A stretch of DNA of 6,226 nt, taken from the NCBI GenBank assembly GCA_029974875.1, contig JARKQP010000689.1, positions 1 through 6,226 on the forward strand. The letters are read 5' to 3'. The position numbers and the translations under genes were made by a program. A model generated the notes under the pieces. The model searched no databases and had not been told where the DNA came from. It saw only the letters and a list, made by a program, of their open reading frames with translations. Position 1 is the stretch's first letter. Every line of letters starts with the position of its first letter. This document shows, piece after piece, positions 1 through 4,943 of the stretch. Source of the DNA: Mobilitalea sp. (GTDB lineage: Bacteria; Bacillota_A; Clostridia; Lachnospirales; Lachnospiraceae).

Positions 1-1
1 G

Positions 2-175
2 CCTGCGAAAAAGGAATTTATGGAGATCGTGGGAACCCTGGCAAAACGTCATGGTAATATCACGCTGACAGAGGAAGAGCTTTATGCAGAGGCAAATAAA
101 TGGGAGCTTTCCCATGGAGGAATGTCCGGAAGGACAGCCCAGCAATTTATTACTTATATAGCAGGACAACTATAA
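2..175 (+). CDS. C-terminal end of a DUF815-family ATP-binding protein (partial, 5' end outside window)
   Basis: This open frame enters from the left edge and runs 57 residues to a TAA stop. The visible peptide begins [18 protein letters not shown] and ends with a charged helix, then [17 protein letters not shown] and ITYIAGQL. The KEF-x-x-IV-x-x-LA start, the W-E-L-x-H-G-G-x-SGRTA-x-QF block and the closing hydrophobic helix resemble the C-terminus of the DUF815 family of AAA-type ATPases. In AAA proteins the SGR arginine would fit the small helical lid (sensor 2 region). The Walker motifs would lie upstream, so the ATPase assignment rests on tail similarity only. The exact cellular role of the family is not established. 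No terminator-like hairpin with a U-tract follows the stop; a repeat array begins 25 bases later. Confidence 0.72.
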   Translation, partial: PAKKEFMEIVGTLAKRHGNITLTEEELYAEANKWELSHGGMSGRTAQQFITYIAGQL

Positions 176-199
176 CCGGCTGCCCTGCAGCGGATTGGA

Positions 200-323
200 G
201 AAGTGTGAGAAGAAATTCTAAGCCCACAAAATACGTGGACTAAGAATTTCTAAATCTCACACTGGAAGAACGCAAGTACAGCGTTCTTCACCGATTGTTT
301 GTGCCGCTAAAGCGGCATGTCGG
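200..323. repeat. Repeat unit 1 of the tandem stem-loop array
   Basis: The variable arm folds into one long hairpin at 203-262. The outer stem is GTGTGAGA (203-210) with TCTCACAC (255-262). A 3-base bulge AAA lies on the 3' side. The middle stem is AGAAATTCT (211-219) with AGAATTTCT (243-251). The inner stem is CCAC (224-227) with GTGG (235-238), closing a 7-base loop AAAATAC. The constant part follows: GAAGAACGC 265-273 with GCGTTCTTC 281-289, and TGCCGCT 302-308 with AGCGGCA 311-317. Confidence 0.8.
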
Positions 324-469
324 GAAGTGTGAAGAGAAGTTCTAAGGCACCAAAAGACGGTGCCCAACAACTTCTATGCTTCAAAAATGGAATACTATGT
401 ATTCCATTCGGAAGAACGCAGAAACAGCGTTCTTCACTGATTGTTTGTGCCGCTAAAGCGGCATGTTGG
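324..469. repeat. Repeat unit 2 of the tandem stem-loop array
   Basis: This unit has the same plan as unit 1 with different bases. The outer stem is GAAG (331-334) with CTTC (379-382) and a 3-base 3' bulge ATG. The middle stem is AGAAGTT (335-341) with AACTTCT (369-375). The inner stem is GGCACC (346-351) with GGTGCC (359-364), closing a 7-base loop AAAAGAC. It carries an extra perfect 10-bp hairpin absent from unit 1: AATGGAATAC (386-395), loop TAT, GTATTCCATT (399-408). The constant stems lie at 411-435 and 448-463. Confidence 0.8.
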
Positions 470-518
470 GAAGTGTGAATATTGGGCAGCCGCCCGAATT
501 CGCAGGTTTACGGCAGAG

Positions 519-550
519 GGAGGAGAAATCCTCCGCAGAAATGGAGGATT
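519..550 (+). promoter_or_regulatory. Competing hairpins at the Nudix gene ribosome binding site
   Basis: Segment TCCTCC (529-534) can pair backwards with GGAGGA (519-524) around a GAAA tetraloop. Extended to AATCCTCC (527-534), it can instead pair forwards with GGAGGATT (543-550) around an 8-base loop. The forward pairing buries GGAGG (543-547), the Shine-Dalgarno site 6 bases before the ATG at 554. The two folds exclude each other, so the layout could control translation of the Nudix gene. The pairings are seen in the sequence; regulation is inferred. I see no convincing sigma-A promoter between 176 and 553 for the Nudix-pyrC pair. Confidence 0.45.
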
Positions 551-553
551 AGG

Positions 554-988
554 ATGGAGAAGTATAGGATTTTGGTAAAGGGCGTTGTACAGTATGAGGA
601 CAGGTATCTTGTAGTATGCCGTTGGTTTGATGACCGTATATCGGAGCCATACCAGTGGGGATTCGTTGATGGGGCCATAGAGTTTGGGGAAGAGCCGGAT
701 AAGGCGGTTCTCCGTGCCATTGCAGAGCAGACGGGTCTGCCGGCGGCCATAGACAGGATTCTCTATACCTGGTCCTTTACGACAGGGGATACCTTTAATA
801 TAGGTATCAGCTATTTGTGCAGGGTAAGCTTTGATGATGTAGTTCTTTCTGAGGATCTGGTCGATAGCAGGTGGATGCTAAAGGAGGAATTGGAAGGAAC
901 CATTGACAGCAAGGTATTGGAGGATCTGGAGGAAGCGGAGTTTTATAAAGAAAGATTCCGGTATATTGCGAGACCGGACGAGGAATAA
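554..988 (+). CDS. Nudix-fold protein with a degenerate Nudix box
   Basis: A 144-residue single-domain protein. Nudix hydrolases cleave nucleoside diphosphates linked to another group, using Mg2+ held by the glutamates of G-x5-E-x7-R-E-U-x-E-E-x-G-U. The box here spans residues 40-62 (GAIEFGEEPDKAVL, then RAIAEQTGL). G40, E46, R54, E58 and G61 are kept, but the first glutamate of RExxEE is alanine (A55) and the last is glutamine (Q59). Two of the usual metal ligands are therefore missing, and activity may be weak, altered or absent. The N-terminal strand VKGVVQYEDRYLVVCRW and the W-G-F-V-D-G lead-in are typical of the fold. Start choice: ATG 554 has GGAGG 6 bases upstream; the in-frame TTG at 482 lacks a Shine-Dalgarno site and lies on the repeat edge. 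pyrC starts 2 bases after the stop, so the two are probably cotranscribed. There is no DNA-binding domain, which argues against an NrtR-type regulator. The substrate is unknown. Confidence 0.88.
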   Translation: MEKYRILVKGVVQYEDRYLVVCRWFDDRISEPYQWGFVDGAIEFGEEPDKAVLRAIAEQTGLPAAIDRILYTWSFTTGDTFNIGISYLCRVSFDDVVLSEDLVDSRWMLKEELEGTIDSKVLEDLEEAEFYKERFRYIARPDEE

Positions 989-990
989 GT

Positions 991-2298
991 ATGCTGATAT
1001 TGATTAAAAATGGATATGTCATTGATCCCGCTTCCGGGCGGGAAGGTATTTTCGATGTACTGGTTCAGGATGACAGAATCAGTAAAGTAGGGAAGGAAAT
1101 TGATGCTGGGGAAGTGACCTGCCCAGCCGGGGAGCAGGAGCTTAAGGTCATTGATGCAAGGGGAAAATATATTATGCCCGGATTCATAGACCTACACGTA
1201 CATTTGAGGGAGCCCGGGTTTGAATATAAGGAAACCATTGCCACCGGTGCCCAGGCAGCGGCGGCCGGCGGATATACCTCCATATGCCCAATGCCAAATA
1301 CAAAGCCGGCTACGGATTCCCCTGAGGTTGTGAGGCTGGTACTGGATAAGGCCAGGCTCCAGGCGGCTGTCAATGTACTTCCTGTTGGAGCTATTACCCT
1401 AAGCCAGGAGGGAAAGGAGCTGGTTGACTTTTCCGCTTTAAAGGAGGCCGGTGCTGTGGCTCTTAGCGAGGATGGCAAATCGGTGATGGATTTGGCCCTT
1501 TATGCAGAGGCAATGAGGCAGGCAGCAAAGCTCGGGATGCCGGTTTTTGCACACTGTGAGGATAAGAGCCTGGCTGGCAATGGGGCAATCAATGCGGGAA
1601 GGAAAGCCCAGGAATTAGGCTTGCCCGGCATTAGCAATGCAGTTGAGGATATTATTACGGCGAGGGACATTTTACTTGCGAAGGATACCGGTGCACAGCT
1701 TCATATCTGCCATATTTCCACCAGGGACAGCGCAAGGATGGTAGGTCTGGCAAAGCAGGATGGGTTAAGGGTGACGGGTGAGGTATGCCCCCATCATTTT
1801 ATCCTGTCAGACGAGGATATTAAGGCGGATGACGCGGATTATAAGATGAACCCGCCACTTAGAAGCAGGGAGGATGTACAGGCCTTAAAGGAAGCATTGC
1901 GGGATGGGATTATTGATGTGATCTCAACGGACCATGCTCCCCATTCTGAGGAAGAGAAGAGAAAATCCTGCAAGGATGCTCCCTTCGGCATTGTTGGCTC
2001 CGAGACGGCCTTTGCCCTGACGTGGACGGAGCTGGTGAAGACCGGGTATCTGACTGCCGGACAAATGGTAGAGAAGATGAGCGTTAATCCGGCTAAGATT
2101 TTAGGAATTGACCGTGGCTGCATTGGAGAAGGCAAAATAGCGGATCTGACCATAGTTGACCCGGAGGCGGAATATGTGATTGACAAAAGCAGGTTCCTTT
2201 CTAAGGGTAAGAATACGCCCTTCCATGGACGGAAGGTAACGGGGCGGGTGGAATATACCTTTGTTGCCGGAAAGCTGGCCTATCAGTTCCAGAAATAG
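991..2298 (+). CDS. pyrC: Dihydroorotase, class I
   Basis: This enzyme reversibly cyclises N-carbamoyl-L-aspartate to L-dihydroorotate, the third step of UMP synthesis, in the cytosol. The protein is 435 residues, near the roughly 430 usual for the class I (Bacillus-type) amidohydrolase enzyme. Zinc-site motifs are present in order: DLHVHLREPG (67-76, H69 and H71 as ligands, R73 for substrate), the S-E-D-G segment at 159-162 (D161 at the usual bridging aspartate position), H188 in AHCED, H238 in HICHIST, and D314 in STDHAPHS, the likely catalytic base. The PNTKPATDS segment (102-110) and APFGIVGSE (330-338, flexible loop) are also typical. The C-terminal beta-sandwich ends with VAGKLAYQ. AGGA at 981-984 lies 6 bases before the ATG. 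The gene sits 2 bases after the Nudix gene and 100 bases before pyrF. I see no missing key residue. Confidence 0.97.
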   Translation: MLILIKNGYVIDPASGREGIFDVLVQDDRISKVGKEIDAGEVTCPAGEQELKVIDARGKYIMPGFIDLHVHLREPGFEYKETIATGAQAAAAGGYTSICPMPNTKPATDSPEVVRLVLDKARLQAAVNVLPVGAITLSQEGKELVDFSALKEAGAVALSEDGKSVMDLALYAEAMRQAAKLGMPVFAHCEDKSLAGNGAINAGRKAQELGLPGISNAVEDIITARDILLAKDTGAQLHICHISTRDSARMVGLAKQDGLRVTGEVCPHHFILSDEDIKADDADYKMNPPLRSREDVQALKEALRDGIIDVISTDHAPHSEEEKRKSCKDAPFGIVGSETAFALTWTELVKTGYLTAGQMVEKMSVNPAKILGIDRGCIGEGKIADLTIVDPEAEYVIDKSRFLSKGKNTPFHGRKVTGRVEYTFVAGKLAYQFQK

Positions 2299-2398
2299 CC
2301 TATGGCTAAAGACTTATTCCGGGCACCTATGGGATGGGACAATGCTGTGGAGGATTGCAAAAGTCAGTTTAATTAAAATTTGAAAGGCTGGTAAAGGA

Positions 2399-3331
2399 AT
2401 GATAAATAAATTAGTTGAAAAAATTGAAAGCCTAAGTGCTCCCATCGTTGTGGGGCTTGATCCTATGCTGGACTATGTCCCCAAGCATATCTTAGACCGG
2501 GCATTCAGTGAAAAGGGGGAGAACCTGGAGGGGGTAGCGGAGGCTATCTGGCAGTATAATAAGGGAATCGTTGATGCTACCTATGATCTGATCCCGGCAG
2601 TTAAGCCACAGATTGCAATGTATGAGCAATTTGGTATTGAAGGCCTGCAGGTGTTTAAGAAGACCGTGGATTACTGTAAAGGAAAGGGCTTAGTTGTCAT
2701 CGGTGACATCAAGCGGGGCGATATCGGTTCTACCTCTGCAGCCTATGCAACAGGCCATCTTGGAAAAGTGACAATCGGTGGAAAGACCTATCGTGGCTTT
2801 GATGAGGATTTTGCTACCATTAATCCATATATGGGCTCTGACAGCGTGGTTCCTTTTATTGATGTCTGCAAGGAAGAGAATAAGGGCTTATTCATCCTGG
2901 TGAAGACCTCTAATCCCTCCAGCGGAGAATTCCAGGATCAATTGGTTGACGGTAAGCCGGTGTATGAGCTGGTTGGAAAAAAGGTTGCCGAGTGGGGTGA
3001 GCTCCACATGGGTGATTCTTATAGCTATATTGGTGCCGTGGTTGGGGCAACCTATCCGGAGATGGGCAGGGTCCTGAGGGAAATCATGCCGAAAACCCTC
3101 ATTCTGGTGCCGGGCTACGGTGCACAGGGCGGTAAGGCAGAGGATCTGGTCCATTATTTTAACAAGGACGGTCTCGGAGCAATTGTGAATTCCTCCCGGG
3201 GAATCATTGCAGCGTATAAGGCGAAGGGCTATGAAAAATACGGGGCAGAAGGCTATGCAGATGCAGCGAGACAGGCAGTTATTGATATGAGGGAAGACTT
3301 GAAGCAAGCCTGGACAGCTGCTAAGAAGTAA
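2399..3331 (+). CDS. pyrF: Orotidine 5'-phosphate decarboxylase, type 2 (long form)
   Basis: This enzyme decarboxylates OMP to UMP, the last step of the pathway. At 310 residues it belongs to the long subfamily 2, not the roughly 240-residue form of Bacillus. Visible active-site elements of the TIM barrel are VGLDP (19-22 region, D21), AVKPQIAMYE (67-76, K69), the signature GDIKRGDIGSTSAAY (102-116) with D103, K105 and D108, LVKTSNPSSGEFQD (168-180), LVPGYGAQGG (236-245) for phosphate binding, and NSSRGII (264-270) with R267. The ATG at 2399 is preceded by AAAGG at 2383-2387 with a rather long 11-base spacer, plus an AAAGGA directly abutting the start codon, so initiation may be modest. The 100-base gap after pyrC has no clear terminator, so read-through from pyrC is likely. 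Confidence 0.96.
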   Translation: MINKLVEKIESLSAPIVVGLDPMLDYVPKHILDRAFSEKGENLEGVAEAIWQYNKGIVDATYDLIPAVKPQIAMYEQFGIEGLQVFKKTVDYCKGKGLVVIGDIKRGDIGSTSAAYATGHLGKVTIGGKTYRGFDEDFATINPYMGSDSVVPFIDVCKEENKGLFILVKTSNPSSGEFQDQLVDGKPVYELVGKKVAEWGELHMGDSYSYIGAVVGATYPEMGRVLREIMPKTLILVPGYGAQGGKAEDLVHYFNKDGLGAIVNSSRGIIAAYKAKGYEKYGAEGYADAARQAVIDMREDLKQAWTAAKK

Positions 3332-3383
3332 TTATAAAAATGCGTCTTGAAAAGGCTTTTACAGCCATGGATCAAGACGCATT
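3332..3383 (-). terminator. Stem-loop terminator between convergent pyrF and cyclophilin genes
   Basis: A perfect 12-bp stem, AATGCGTCTTGA (3339-3350) with TCAAGACGCATT (3372-3383), encloses a 21-base loop that contains a small GGC/GCC pair. Read on the minus strand, the stem is followed by TTTTTATAA, the expected U-tract for the cyclophilin transcript. On the plus strand only CCTTGTGTATTCG follows, so it would be a weaker stop for pyrF, although the same stem could serve both directions. Confidence 0.75.
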
Positions 3384-3438
3384 CCTTGTGTATTCGTTTC
3401 CTTTGGGGTCTGTCTTACGGCAGCCCCATATTTATTAA

Positions 3439-3969
3439 TTAACAGGTTTCCGGTTCACTATAATCCACACCAAAAGTCTCAACAGTTAATTTCTTCATGA
3501 TCTGAGGTTCTAATGGAGCATCTGAATAATCAGTCTTAGTTTCAGCAATTTTGTTCACAAAGTCCATACCCTCGGTAACCTTACCAAAAGCAGCATAGGA
3601 GCCATCAAGATGGGGGGAATCCTTATGCATGATGAAGAATTGGGAACCGGCAGAATCAGGACGCTGGGATCTGGCCATCGAAATTACGCCGGCAGCGTGT
3701 TTCAGATCGTTCTTGAAATTATTGTAGGAGAATTCTCCTTTAATGGAGTAATTCGGGCCGCCCATACCGGTGCCCTCAGGATCGCCGCCCTGGATCATAA
3801 AGCCACGGATAACCCTGTGGAATTTCAGACCGTCATAAAACCCTTTTTTCACCAAAGCGATGAAATTATTAACAGTATTCGGAGCTACTTCGGGATATAA
3901 TTCGATTTTGATTATACCGCCGTCTTGAAGTTCCATTGTAACAATTGGATTAGTGTTTGCCATCTTCAT
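3439..3969 (-). CDS. Cyclophilin-type peptidyl-prolyl cis-trans isomerase
   Basis: Cyclophilins speed cis-trans isomerisation of peptide bonds before proline and assist protein folding. The protein is 176 residues with no signal peptide or membrane segment, so a cytosolic location is expected. Motifs in order: FHRVIRGFMIQGGDPEGTG (50-68) with the catalytic arginine R52 and the F57, M58, Q60 set; GVISMARSQRPDSAGSQFF (94-112); and LDGSYAAFGKVTEGMD (121-136). At the position of human cyclophilin A W121 there is histidine (H120), and Y125 stands where H126 is expected. Bacterial cyclophilins often vary here, and this usually goes with lower cyclosporin binding. AGAGG lies 6 bases before the chosen ATG; a second ATG two codons later is possible. 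The gene opposes pyrF, has its own strong promoter and a terminator, and seems to be an independent unit inside the pyr locus. Confidence 0.95.
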   Translation of the reverse strand: MKMANTNPIVTMELQDGGIIKIELYPEVAPNTVNNFIALVKKGFYDGLKFHRVIRGFMIQGGDPEGTGMGGPNYSIKGEFSYNNFKNDLKHAAGVISMARSQRPDSAGSQFFIMHKDSPHLDGSYAAFGKVTEGMDFVNKIAETKTDYSDAPLEPQIMKKLTVETFGVDYSEPETC

Positions 3970-4041
3970 TCATTTCCTCTCAAATAAGAATTTACTAGAA
4001 TCACCAAAAATGTACTGTATAATTTATTAAGTCCGTTGGTA

Positions 4042-4070
4042 AATATAACATAGTAGTTTCTGTATGTCAA
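4042..4070 (-). promoter_or_regulatory. Sigma-A type promoter for the cyclophilin gene
   Basis: Read on the minus strand, there is a consensus -35 TTGACA (4065-4070), a 17-base spacer and a -10 TATATT (4042-4047), one mismatch from TATAAT. A TG one base before the -10 box makes it an extended -10. The bases upstream of the -35 box are AT-rich, like an UP element. Transcription would start near 4035, leaving a leader of about 65 bases. This is the best promoter match in the window. Confidence 0.85.
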
Positions 4071-4083
4071 GAAAATCAAAATA

Positions 4084-4147
4084 TATGGAAATAAATAAAA
4101 ATGTATAGAAATAAATGTAATAATTTATAGGAATAAATATGACAATG
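4084..4147. repeat. Three degenerate AT-rich direct repeats of 20-22 bases
   Basis: Copies start at 4084 (TATGGAAATAAATAAAAATG), 4104 (TATAGAAATAAATGTAATAA, then TT) and 4126 (TATAGGAATAAATATGACAA, then TG), with a fourth partial TATGGA at 4148. The shared core is TATRGRAATAAAT. The spacing is about two helical turns, so the cores lie on the same face of the DNA. They sit between the two divergent promoters, which could mean a protein-binding array or bent DNA; simple AT-rich drift is the dull alternative. Confidence 0.6.
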
Positions 4148-4205
4148 TATGGAGCGATGGGTATTTATGGGATAATTCTGTTTTATGCAAAATGGTTGGT
4201 ACTCC

Positions 4206-4234
4206 TTGAAGTTTTGTTATGATTTTAATATAAT
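4206..4234 (+). promoter_or_regulatory. Sigma-A type promoter for the YjbQ gene
   Basis: The -35 is TTGAAG (4206-4211), the spacer is 17 bases and the -10 is a perfect TATAAT (4229-4234). Transcription would begin near 4241 and give a leader of about 170 bases before the ATG at 4412, which is long for such a small gene. Confidence 0.75.
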
Positions 4235-4281
4235 AATTCTACATATACCGACAAAAAAAGAATAAAGTCTACATGAACTCT

Positions 4282-4307
4282 CAGGGTGTGAATGACCACA
4301 CACCCTG
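4282..4307 (+). promoter_or_regulatory. 9-bp hairpin in the YjbQ leader
   Basis: CAGGGTGTG (4282-4290) pairs perfectly with CACACCCTG (4299-4307) around the loop AATGACCA. A run of five T follows, but only after a 13-base gap, so it is not a standard terminator. It could be a leader structure or an operator-like inverted repeat. No TPP riboswitch or T-box signature motif was found near it. Confidence 0.5.
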
Positions 4308-4411
4308 CTAGGAATGGGTTTTTACGTATTAGGAGCAGGCTGCCGCTATTATGGTTGATCACGCTGCTATCTATGTAACAGAGAGACTAAAGATGAAGGG
4401 GGCGGGGTTTG

Positions 4412-4816
4412 ATGAGAGAAATTTATACCTTTGGGGTGAAGACAGCCCAGCTTAATGCGATGGTTAATATCACGAGTGAAATTAACAAAGCAATCAGGGA
4501 GAGTGGCGTTAAGAGTGGAATTTGCGTGATATTTGTCCCGCATACAACGGCAGGCATTACCGTGAATGAGAATGCTGATCCGGATGCGGTCCGGGATTTT
4601 ATTATGGATATGAATAAAATCATCCCCAAAAATGATGACCATAAGCGTGCAGGAGGAAATTCGTCAGTACATACCAGAACAAGCCTGACAGGCTGTTCCT
4701 TGACACTTATTGTTGACGAGGGGAGACTGCTCCTTGGTACCTGGCAGGGGATTTATTTTATGGAATTTGACGGGCCGGGAATCCGTAAAGTCCACGTGAA
4801 AATTATCGAGGGCTGA
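4412..4816 (+). CDS. YjbQ / UPF0047 family protein (secondary thiamine-phosphate synthase family)
   Basis: A 134-residue protein that matches the UPF0047 (YjbQ) family along its whole length. Hallmarks are FVPHTTAGITVNENADPD (41-58), the histidine set around DDHKRAGGNSSVH (75-87), and LGTWQGIYFMEFDGPG (108-123). Members form small trimers with clustered conserved histidines and acidic residues. Some have shown weak thiamine phosphate synthase activity that can replace ThiE in vivo, but the true physiological role is uncertain. The ATG at 4412 has AAGGGGG (4396-4402) 9 bases upstream; the preceding TTG at 4409 would give 6-base spacing and one extra residue. It has its own promoter. No thiamine gene is nearby, and the position between pyrF and pyrK gives no clear functional hint. 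Confidence 0.93.
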   Translation: MREIYTFGVKTAQLNAMVNITSEINKAIRESGVKSGICVIFVPHTTAGITVNENADPDAVRDFIMDMNKIIPKNDDHKRAGGNSSVHTRTSLTGCSLTLIVDEGRLLLGTWQGIYFMEFDGPGIRKVHVKIIEG

Positions 4817-4822
4817 TAAGCT

Positions 4823-4906
4823 TTGTAACAATTTAACCAAGGTAGTTAAAATTTACCCTGGTTATTAAAAAATTACCTTGTGGTAGACACAAGTTTAGGA
4901 TAGAAT
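4823..4906 (+). promoter_or_regulatory. Putative pyrK promoter region with overlapping inverted repeats
   Basis: Two promoter candidates are visible. The first is TTGTAA (4823-4828), an 18-base spacer and TAAAAT (4847-4852). The second is TTGTGG (4879-4884), a 16-base spacer and TAGAAT (4901-4906). The first -10 sits inside an inverted repeat, TAACCAAGGTA (4834-4844) with TACCCTGGTTA (4854-4864), which has one mismatch. CAAGGTA (4838-4844) can alternatively pair with TACCTTG (4874-4880), and CTTGTG (4877-4882) with CACAAG (4888-4893). The arrangement suits an operator or a leader RNA that changes fold, but no known regulator site is recognised and no PyrR-type binding loop was seen. A YjbQ terminator with a U-tract is not visible. 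Confidence 0.45.
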
Positions 4907-4943
4907 ATGCAGGAAAGCAATTTTATTAGTAGGAGAGCTTATT

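Larger units (their letters stand above)
200..479. repeat. Tandem modular stem-loop repeat, two units plus a 10-base end remnant
   Basis: This array fills most of the 378-base gap between the ATPase and the Nudix gene. The nonamer GAAGTGTGA occurs at 200, 324 and 470, giving unit lengths of 124 and 146 bases. Each unit has a variable long hairpin arm followed by a nearly constant 70-base module (264-333 and 410-479, 65 of 70 identical by eye). The constant module carries two perfect stems: GAAGAACGC/GCGTTCTTC, with differing 7-base loops, and TGCCGCT/AGCGGCA around AA. No stem is followed by a U-tract, so these are not standard terminators, and I see no open frame with a ribosome binding site inside. 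It could be a dispersed intergenic repeat family, a structured RNA, or a MITE-like element. No target site duplication is visible. Orientation is undetermined. Confidence 0.85.
3970..4411. other. AT-rich divergent intergenic region, 442 bases
   Basis: This gap separates the minus-strand cyclophilin gene from the plus-strand YjbQ gene. It holds one promoter for each direction, a block of degenerate direct repeats between them, and a roughly 170-base leader ahead of YjbQ with a 9-bp hairpin. It also contains a possible 27-codon hydrophobic reading frame at 4139-4222, preceded by AGGA at 4129-4132, which I do not call as a gene. No tRNA, riboswitch or insertion sequence is recognised. Confidence 0.7.

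Noticed and set aside
264..333. Rho-independent terminators for the upstream ATPase gene
   Set aside because: The strong stems in the array are not followed by a run of T on either strand.
200..479. CRISPR array
   Set aside because: There are only two long units with internal hairpins and 124- and 146-base periods, with no short repeat-spacer alternation and no cas genes.
482..553. Upstream TTG extension of the Nudix gene adding 24 residues
   Set aside because: There is no Shine-Dalgarno site before the TTG, the added peptide is low in family likeness, and it begins at the edge of the repeat array; the ATG at 554 has an ideal GGAGG.
2302..2376. 24-codon frame between pyrC and pyrF (starting MAKDLFRAPMGWDN)
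   Set aside because: No ribosome binding site precedes its ATG and no known leader peptide pattern is seen; the length is easily reached by chance.
4270..4330. TPP riboswitch or T-box in the YjbQ leader
   Set aside because: The conserved CUGAGA and ACCUGAU elements of TPP riboswitches and the T-box core sequence are not found in order on the plus strand.
4351..4455. 34-codon frame starting MVDHAAIYVTERLK that overlaps the YjbQ start
   Set aside because: The nearest AGGAG is 15 bases from the ATG, too far, and the frame overlaps a solid gene in another frame.
4879..4892. Rex-like redox operator (TTGTG...CACAA) before pyrK
   Set aside because: The two half sites are separated by only about 5 bases, shorter than the usual Rex spacing, and the flanking bases do not fit.
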